From contig NZ_CANLYK010000002.1 of NCBI RefSeq assembly GCF_947495325.1, positions 434,001 through 498,000 on the forward strand: a stretch of DNA of 64,000 nucleotides, read 5' to 3'. This stretch comes from an uncultured Allomuricauda sp. Lineage in GTDB: Bacteria; Bacteroidota; Bacteroidia; Flavobacteriales; Flavobacteriaceae. Positions 57,736-64,000 of the stretch are shown here, piece after piece. The position numbers and the translations under genes are program-made. Under the pieces are notes generated by a model. It made no database searches. It saw only the letters and a list, made by a program, of their open reading frames with translations, and had not been told where the DNA came from. The number at the start of each line of letters is the position of its first letter. The first letter of the stretch is position 1.

Positions 57736-60135
57736 ATGTTAACGAATTATTTCAAAATTGCATGGAGAAACCTAACCAAGAATAAAGGGTATACCACTAT
57801 AAATATTGGTGGCCTGGCATTGGGCATGGCTGTAACTACTATTATAGGCCTTTGGGTAGAAGATGAGCTTTCCTATAATGACCACTTCGAGCAAAAAGAC
57901 AAGGTTGCCCAAGTTTGGCAATCGCAAACCTTTAATGGTAATGTAGGAACGGGCACAGCAATACCATTGCCATTGGCACCTGCATTGAAAGAAAGCTATG
58001 GGGACTATTTTGAGGAATTGATGATGGCTTCGTGGACATTTGATGCCTACCTAAAGTATGGCGAAAAGAGTATTTCAAGGCCTGGAAACCGTATGCAGCC
58101 CAATGCCCCAAAAATGTTGGAATTGCAAATTTTAAAAGGGGAAAAGGACGGTCTTCGCGAAATCAACTCCATAATGCTTTCCTTATCTACCGCAGATGCT
58201 CTTTTTGGGGAAGAAGATCCTATTGGAAAAGTTGTAAAGCTCAGTAACGAGTATGATATGATGGTTACAGGTGTTTACAAGGATATACCCGTTAACAATT
58301 CCTTCCATAACACCGATTATATTGTCCCTTGGGACCATTACGTGGCAAATGCCGAATGGATCAAAAACTCCTTGGATAATTGGGGTAATAATTCCTTTCA
58401 ATTGTTTGTCAAAATAAGTGATAATGTAACATTCGAACAGGTTACCAAAGCCATAATTGATATTAAGAAAAATGCTGATGAGGAAATTGCGCAGTATGAT
58501 CCAAAAATTTTCTTGTTGTCTATGGAGGATTGGTATTTGCGCAGCAGATTTGAAGATGGTATTCAAAAAGGGGGAAGAATTACCTATGTATGGCTTTTTT
58601 CCATTATTGGAATTTTTGTGTTGTTGTTGGCATGTATCAACTTTATGAACCTGAGTACGGCACGTTCAGAAAAGAGGTCAAAGGAAGTAGGCATCCGTAA
58701 ATCTATTGGTTCTCAGCGAGGACATTTGATCAACCAGTTTTTAAGTGAGTCTTTTTTGGTGGTCCTATTTGCGTTTTTGGTTGCTTTGGGCATAGTGTTG
58801 TTATTCCTAAATGGGTTTAACGAACTTTCGAGAAAAGAAATCAATTTTCCATGGGATAATCCTTTATTTTGGACCTTTTCTCTTCTTTTTGTAGTAGTGA
58901 CAGCGCTTCTGGCGGGAAGCTACCCTGCCTTGTATCTTTCATCATTCCGTCCTGTGGATGTATTGAAAGGCACCCATCAAACTGGTAAATACTCAGGTTT
59001 GCCGAGAAAAATCTTGGTGGTTGTCCAGTTTACCGTATCCGTTGCTTTCATAATAGGAACGGTAATCGTAATGCAGCAGATCAATCATGCCAAGAACAGA
59101 CCTGTGGGGTATGATAAAGAGGGGCTGATACAAATACCCACTTTTGCACAAGATTTTGTTGGGAAGACCGATTTAATGCGAAATGAATTCATCAATTCAG
59201 GTGCGGTTGTGGAAATGGCCACCTCCAGCAGTCCCACTACCCAAATATGGTCCAATAGAAGTGGTTTTACATGGGAAGGCAAACCTGATGGATTTCAAGA
59301 AGATTTGGCATGGACGGAGGTATCACCGGAATATGCCAAGACCCTGAATTTAAGAATTGTGGAAGGAAGGGACTTTTCAAGGGAATTTGCTAGCGATTCC
59401 TTAGGTGTTTTGATCAACGAGACTGCCAAGCGGTATCTAGGGATGGAAAACCCAGTAGGGAAATTTATTATGGATGATGATGATGAGGACCCAGAGCCTC
59501 CCATGAAAATTATAGGTGTTGTGCAAGATATCATCGCCCAGTCTCCCTATGAGCCAGTGAAACAAGGGCTTTATGTATATGACCGGGAAGACAACTTCAG
59601 TTACTATACCTTGCGTTTAAACCCAAAACAGAGTGCAGGCCAAAGCATTGCCGTTGTGGAACGTGTTTTTAAGGAACACTTTCCAGATATTCCATTTGAA
59701 TATGATTTTGTGGATGAAAATTACGGTGAAAAATTTGCATCTGAAGAGCGTATAGGAAGTTTAACCGGTATTTTTACGGCCTTGGCCATTCTAATTAGTT
59801 GTTTGGGATTATTTGGACTCACCTCTTTTGTGGCAGAACAGCGCACCAAGGAAATTGGGGTTAGAAAAGTATTGGGAGCAACGGTCTTCAATGTGTGGAA
59901 CATGCTTTCCAAGGATTTTTTAAAGTTGGTGGTCATTTCTTGTTTTATTGCCATTCCAGTTGCGTATTATATTATGAATGGGTGGCTGCAGGCCTATCCC
60001 TATCGAATCATTCTAAAATGGTGGATTTTTGGTCTGGCCATTGTTGGTGCATTTGGACTCACTGTCCTTACCGTAAGTTTTCAAGCCATACGTGCTGCGA
60101 GACAAAACCCTGTAAAAAGTCTACGGATGGAATAA
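57736..60135 (+). CDS. MacB/FtsX-type ABC permease 5
   Basis: The product is 799 residues. FKIAWRNLTKNKGYTTINIG starts the protein. FtsX-1 is NFMNLSTARSEKRSKEVGIRK, FtsX-2 is AEQRTKEIGVRKVLGA, and the end is NPVKSLRME. The second periplasmic domain has an acidic insertion (MDDDDEDPEPP). The leader ATCAAAAAAACAAAATC is a variant of the motif ahead of the neighbouring genes. It overlaps no other gene. Confidence 0.92.
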   Translation: MLTNYFKIAWRNLTKNKGYTTINIGGLALGMAVTTIIGLWVEDELSYNDHFEQKDKVAQVWQSQTFNGNVGTGTAIPLPLAPALKESYGDYFEELMMASWTFDAYLKYGEKSISRPGNRMQPNAPKMLELQILKGEKDGLREINSIMLSLSTADALFGEEDPIGKVVKLSNEYDMMVTGVYKDIPVNNSFHNTDYIVPWDHYVANAEWIKNSLDNWGNNSFQLFVKISDNVTFEQVTKAIIDIKKNADEEIAQYDPKIFLLSMEDWYLRSRFEDGIQKGGRITYVWLFSIIGIFVLLLACINFMNLSTARSEKRSKEVGIRKSIGSQRGHLINQFLSESFLVVLFAFLVALGIVLLFLNGFNELSRKEINFPWDNPLFWTFSLLFVVVTALLAGSYPALYLSSFRPVDVLKGTHQTGKYSGLPRKILVVVQFTVSVAFIIGTVIVMQQINHAKNRPVGYDKEGLIQIPTFAQDFVGKTDLMRNEFINSGAVVEMATSSSPTTQIWSNRSGFTWEGKPDGFQEDLAWTEVSPEYAKTLNLRIVEGRDFSREFASDSLGVLINETAKRYLGMENPVGKFIMDDDDEDPEPPMKIIGVVQDIIAQSPYEPVKQGLYVYDREDNFSYYTLRLNPKQSAGQSIAVVERVFKEHFPDIPFEYDFVDENYGEKFASEERIGSLTGIFTALAILISCLGLFGLTSFVAEQRTKEIGVRKVLGATVFNVWNMLSKDFLKLVVISCFIAIPVAYYIMNGWLQAYPYRIILKWWIFGLAIVGAFGLTVLTVSFQAIRAARQNPVKSLRME

Positions 60136-60173
60136 ATCATTAAGCATAGCAGAAACATCAAAAAACGAGAAAC

Positions 60174-62603
60174 ATGTTAAAAAATCAATTTAAAATAGCT
60201 TGGAGGAGCATTAAAAAACAGCCTTTTTTAAACGCTCTCAATACGTTTGGTTTGGCTATTGGTATAGCAGGAACACTTTTGATCTGTCTCTATATTTATG
60301 ATGAGTTGAGCTATGATAAGATGTTTGCCGATGCCGAAAGAATTCATAGAATCAATGTGGATATGAAGTTTGGGGGTCCGGACAGGCAAATATCTCAAGT
60401 TTCCGGGCCCATGGCGGAAGCGGTGTTGAATGATATCCCCCAAATTGAAAGTACCGTAAGGTTTAGGCCCTGGGGAACATCCTCTTTAAACAAAACGACC
60501 GAAACAAATTTGGTATTGGAAGATAGAACAGCCTTTGCGGATAGCACATTGATAACCGTGTTTGGCTTGAATATGATCTATGGAAATCCAAACAAAGCAC
60601 TTACGGAACCAAACACATTGATTCTTACCAAAACGGCTGCCGAGAAACACTTTCCCATAACGAATGCCATTGGACAAAAATTGATTCTAAATGAAGGCAA
60701 CACGTATACCATCACAGGAATCATTGAAGATCTGCCCGAGAACTCTTTTTTGGCAGATTATTCAGTGTTTATGTCAATGGCGAGCCATGTTGACAATTAC
60801 ATTAACTGGGGAAGCCATAATTACAATACCTTCATAAAACTAAAACCAAACACAACGGCTAGCGATATTGCCGAACCTTTGGCAGGCATGATGGAACGTT
60901 ATTTAATGCCCTATGCCCAACAGTTTTTTCCTGGAATTACCAAGGAGCAGTTTGAAGCTTCCGGCAACTATGTCAACTATTCCACGATTCCATTGACGGA
61001 TATGCATTTGTATTCCCACCGAGAGCAGGATATGGGAGTAAACGGAGATATCAACAATATTTATATCCTAGGGTTCATCGCACTTTTCCTGATTCTATTG
61101 GCCAGTATCAATTATATGAATCTGTCTACCGCGTATTCATTAAAAAGAGCTAAAGAGGTAGGCATTCGAAAGACGCTGGGGTCGAACAAAAATTCGTTGG
61201 TAAAACAGTTTTTGACCGAATCGGGCTTGATTACTTTTGGAGCCATGTTCATTGCAATACTATTGGCCATGATTGCTTTGCCCTTCTTCAATCAATTGGG
61301 CGATAAATCGATCAGTGTTCCGCTGTCCAACCCTGTTTTTTGGATGGGCTTGATTTTGTCAACTGCCTTGTTGGCTCTTTTATCAGGCAGTTATCCTGCC
61401 TTTTTTATGTCAAAGTTTAAACCTGTTAAAGTGTTGAAGGGCGGGGGCGGGAACAGCATTGGTGGCTCAAAAATTAGAAAAGTCCTGGTTATTTTTCAAT
61501 TTGCCGTCTCGGTCTTTTTGATTGTTGGGACTTTGGTAGTATCCAATCAATTGCAGTTTATGCAAAACAAAGATCTGGGCTATAGTAAAGATCAAGTGCT
61601 ATTGGTAAACAACATGAATAGATTGAATGACCAAGTGGACTCTTTTAAAGAAGAGGTTGTGCAGTTGGCACAAGTTTCAAGCGCCTCCCTTAGCGCCTAT
61701 GTTCCTACCCCATCCTATCGAAGTGATGGTTCCTATTTCTTGGAGGACAAATTGGAACAGGAATCGGCAATAAATATGCAAGAGTGGCGTGTCGATTTTG
61801 ATTATATGGAAACTTTAGACCTAATCCTACTTTCGGGTAGGACCTTTGACCCAAATATTACCACAGACTCCACAGCTGTGATTATTAATGAATCCGCCTT
61901 AAAAGTAACCGGACTTGATCAAGAAGCTGTGTTGGGAAAACGCATTTTCAATGGAATAGGTGAGGATGATATTTATGAGCTCACGGTAATCGGGGTGGTC
62001 AAAAACTTTCATTTTGAGACTATGCGCCACGAAGTTCGGCCGCTTTCATTACAAATGGGAAGAAGCACGGGTAACCTGATCGTAAAACTTAAATCGGGCA
62101 ATTTTAAAAACACTATTTCACAAATACAACAACTATGGGACATTAGGTCACCAAGCTTGCCATTTGACTATCAATTTATGGACGAATCTTTCAACAAGGT
62201 CTATGAAAATGAGAGACGCTTAGGTGATATTTTCATCATTTTTACTTCGCTTTCAATTTTTATTGCCTGTCTAGGACTCTTTGGGCTAGCTGCATTTAAC
62301 GCCCAGAAACGAATTAAGGAAATTGGGGTTAGAAAAGTGTTGGGGGCCACAATCGGTCAAATAACCTATAGATTATCGTTTGACTTTTTAAAACTGGTAT
62401 TTATTGCCATTGCTATTGCGCTGCCAATGGGTTGGTTCGCCATGAACAAATGGCTCGAAGATTTTTCCTATAGAGTAGAGATAAAATGGTGGGTCTTGGT
62501 ATCAGCGGGGATCCTGGCTATCCTAATTTCCTTACTCACGGTAAGTTACCAGAGCATAAAGGCGGCCATTGTAAATCCCGTAAAGAGCTTACGGACGGAA
62601 TAA
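60174..62603 (+). CDS. MacB/FtsX-type ABC permease 6
   Basis: The product is 809 residues. FKIAWRSIKKQPFLNALNTF precedes helix 1. FtsX-1 is NYMNLSTAYSLKRAKEVGIRK, the middle linker is Gly-rich (KGGGGNSIGGSKIRK), FtsX-2 is AQKRIKEIGVRKVLGA, and the end is NPVKSLRTE. The leader carries ATCAAAAAACGA (60157-60168) 5 bp before the ATG. Confidence 0.92.
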   Translation: MLKNQFKIAWRSIKKQPFLNALNTFGLAIGIAGTLLICLYIYDELSYDKMFADAERIHRINVDMKFGGPDRQISQVSGPMAEAVLNDIPQIESTVRFRPWGTSSLNKTTETNLVLEDRTAFADSTLITVFGLNMIYGNPNKALTEPNTLILTKTAAEKHFPITNAIGQKLILNEGNTYTITGIIEDLPENSFLADYSVFMSMASHVDNYINWGSHNYNTFIKLKPNTTASDIAEPLAGMMERYLMPYAQQFFPGITKEQFEASGNYVNYSTIPLTDMHLYSHREQDMGVNGDINNIYILGFIALFLILLASINYMNLSTAYSLKRAKEVGIRKTLGSNKNSLVKQFLTESGLITFGAMFIAILLAMIALPFFNQLGDKSISVPLSNPVFWMGLILSTALLALLSGSYPAFFMSKFKPVKVLKGGGGNSIGGSKIRKVLVIFQFAVSVFLIVGTLVVSNQLQFMQNKDLGYSKDQVLLVNNMNRLNDQVDSFKEEVVQLAQVSSASLSAYVPTPSYRSDGSYFLEDKLEQESAINMQEWRVDFDYMETLDLILLSGRTFDPNITTDSTAVIINESALKVTGLDQEAVLGKRIFNGIGEDDIYELTVIGVVKNFHFETMRHEVRPLSLQMGRSTGNLIVKLKSGNFKNTISQIQQLWDIRSPSLPFDYQFMDESFNKVYENERRLGDIFIIFTSLSIFIACLGLFGLAAFNAQKRIKEIGVRKVLGATIGQITYRLSFDFLKLVFIAIAIALPMGWFAMNKWLEDFSYRVEIKWWVLVSAGILAILISLLTVSYQSIKAAIVNPVKSLRTE

Positions 62604-62605
62604 TC

Positions 62606-62621
62606 ATCAACCAAAAAACGA
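62606..62621 (+). promoter_or_regulatory. Recurrent A-rich leader motif ATCAA(nn)CAAAAAACGA
   Basis: The motif lies 5-6 bp before four start codons in the operon: 47204-47219, 55261-55272 (short form), 60157-60168 (short form) and here. A looser version precedes permease 5. Bacteroidota ribosomes rely little on Shine-Dalgarno pairing and favour A-rich leaders, so a translational role is plausible. Shared descent by gene duplication is the alternative. Confidence 0.55.
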
Positions 62622-62626
62622 GAACC

Positions 62627-64000
62627 ATGTTGAAACATAATATCGCGCTCTTTTTTAGGAACTTAAAAAAAGATAAAAGTACTTTTTTGATTAACCTAAT
62701 AGGCCTATCCACCGGTTTGGCCAGTGTTTTGCTAATCTATTTATGGGTGACTGATGAAATGGCAATTGATAAATATCACCGTAAGGGCGATTATCTCTAC
62801 CAGGTGCTATCAAATCATTCGGATGCCAATGGCATTCGCACTTTCAAAGGCGTACCCGGACTCCTGCTCGAAGAGATACAAGCTTCTGTTCCAGAAGTAT
62901 CCCATGCCGTGGCAACCACCGATTCCCATGAGTACACACTTTCATTGGATGGAGGCGTGGCGCTAAAATCAAAAGGAAAATTTGCCAGTAAGGATTTCTT
63001 TGAGGTGTTTACATATCCTATGATAGAGGGTGACCCAAGAACTGTATTATCCAATACCTCTGGAATCCTTATAACCGAATCTTTGGCAAAGCGCCTTTTC
63101 CAATCAACGGATGTACTCGGAAAATCAATTGATTGGCATTTCTGGAGCGAATCTCGTTCCTTGGAAATCACTGGGATACTCCAAGACCTTCCAGAACAAA
63201 CTTCTGAAAAGTTTGATTTTTTAATGTCCTGGGATTATTACCATGACGACCTTATCAACTTTAAGGATTGGGGCAACTATTATGGCAGAATACACGTGGT
63301 GCTCCATGATAAAGCAGCTGTTGATGTGGCTTCCGTCAAAATCGACAAAATCCTTAAAGAGAACCAAAAGAAAAGCGATGTTTCCCTTTTTCTGGGCAAA
63401 CACGCCGATCGATATCTCTATAGCAAATATGAAAATGGCAAACAGGCCGGTGGCCGAATAGACTATATAAGATTGTTCACAATTGTGGCCCTTTTTATTT
63501 TGTTCATTGCCTGTATCAACTTCATTAATCTATCCACAGCCAAGGCCTCCCAAAGAGTTAGGGAAATTGGGGCCAAAAAGACCTTTGGGGCCTCCAGAAC
63601 ATCCTTGATGTTTCAATTTTATACGGAATCCATGTTGTTGGGCATCTTTTCACTTTTTATCGCACTCTTACTGGTTTACCTTTTGCTGCCACAGTTCAAT
63701 ATGCTTAGTCAAAAAGAATTATCCCTTAATTTCTCCGCGCCTTTTTACGCGGTATTGCTCAGCATTATCATCGCGGTGGGAATTTTGGCGGGCAGCTATC
63801 CCGCCCTTCACCTATCCGGGTTTAAGGTTGTAAAGGCCATTAAAGGGGGCCGTGTGTCCAAAAAAAGTGAAATCTGGGGCAGAAAGGCACTGGTGGTGGC
63901 TCAATTTACACTCTCAATAATATTAATTGTAGGTGTGGGCGTGGTTCATTTTCAACTGGATTATGTGAAAAGTAAAAACCTGGGTTATGACAGGGAAAAT
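62627..64000 (+). CDS. MacB/FtsX-type ABC permease 7 (3' partial)
   Basis: From ATG 62627 the frame is open to the last base of the window (458 codons), so the gene continues beyond it. It encodes IALFFRNLKKDKSTFLINLI, the first helix, the first periplasmic domain (FEVFTYPMIEGDPRT, ITGILQDLPEQT) and FtsX-1 with NFINLSTAKASQRVREIGAKK. The GSYPALHLSGFKVVKAIKGG turn and the start of the middle helix follow. It is clearly a seventh paralogue; whether more follow cannot be seen. Leader motif ATCAACCAAAAAACGA ends 5 bp before the ATG. Confidence 0.9.
   Translation, partial: MLKHNIALFFRNLKKDKSTFLINLIGLSTGLASVLLIYLWVTDEMAIDKYHRKGDYLYQVLSNHSDANGIRTFKGVPGLLLEEIQASVPEVSHAVATTDSHEYTLSLDGGVALKSKGKFASKDFFEVFTYPMIEGDPRTVLSNTSGILITESLAKRLFQSTDVLGKSIDWHFWSESRSLEITGILQDLPEQTSEKFDFLMSWDYYHDDLINFKDWGNYYGRIHVVLHDKAAVDVASVKIDKILKENQKKSDVSLFLGKHADRYLYSKYENGKQAGGRIDYIRLFTIVALFILFIACINFINLSTAKASQRVREIGAKKTFGASRTSLMFQFYTESMLLGIFSLFIALLLVYLLLPQFNMLSQKELSLNFSAPFYAVLLSIIIAVGILAGSYPALHLSGFKVVKAIKGGRVSKKSEIWGRKALVVAQFTLSIILIVGVGVVHFQLDYVKSKNLGYDREN

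Overview
The window is from a member of the Flavobacteriaceae (Bacteroidota); I would not name a genus. The grounds are type IX secretion cargo with gliding-motility-type C-terminal domains, a PorP/SprF partner, Bacteroidota-type promoters (TTG, about 19 nt, TAnnTTTG), A-rich leaders instead of Shine-Dalgarno sequences, low GC, and typical flavobacterial gene sets. Both strands are densely coded, with no rRNA, prophage or CRISPR array.

Region 1 (1-13.3 kb): the 3' part of a giant SprB-repeat surface adhesin whose 5' end lies outside the window, then its PorP/SprF-like partner, folB and a tRNA-Cys(GCA) with a near-ideal promoter and a terminator. Region 2 (13.3-21.2 kb): leftward LysE-type exporter, head-GIN-domain protein and RNase R. 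A 587-bp AT-rich gap separates these from rightward rpiB, a zinc-type CDF exporter and an ElaA-like acetyltransferase. These converge on a two-gene restriction-modification unit (C5-cytosine methylase plus a putative PD-(D/E)XK nuclease).

Region 3 (21.3-30.4 kb) is accessory in character: small secreted proteins, a membrane AraC-type regulator, an orphan PhnD-like lipoprotein, a membrane-anchored HExxH protein and a Crp/Fnr-type regulator. It also holds a three-gene redox unit, made of a flavodehydrogenase-ferredoxin-pentahaem fusion, a Tll0287-like haem protein and a small His-rich membrane protein. A decayed second copy of the Crp/Fnr gene lies upstream of the redox unit. Region 4 (30.4-40.4 kb) holds a type B secreted protein with an IgGFc-binding-like N-terminus and housekeeping genes: UDG-family protein, rsmI, tdk, alr, mscL, asd, an ABC ATPase, an ArfB-like hydrolase and a GreA-like protein.

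Region 5 (40.4-64 kb) is the most striking. A histidine kinase and an NtrC-type sigma-54 activator face a rightward operon of TolC, HlyD, a small 35-residue-repeat secreted protein, a LolD/MacB-type ATPase and a DUF2807 protein. At least seven consecutive, paralogous ~800-residue MacB/FtsX-type permeases follow, the last cut by the window end. The divergent intergenic region carries a good -24/-12 promoter (GG-N10-GC) and, about 100 bp upstream of it, a perfect 16-bp palindrome. This suggests that the two-component pair switches on the export/envelope operon, with one ATPase energising many permeases. The layout is seen directly; the wiring is inference.
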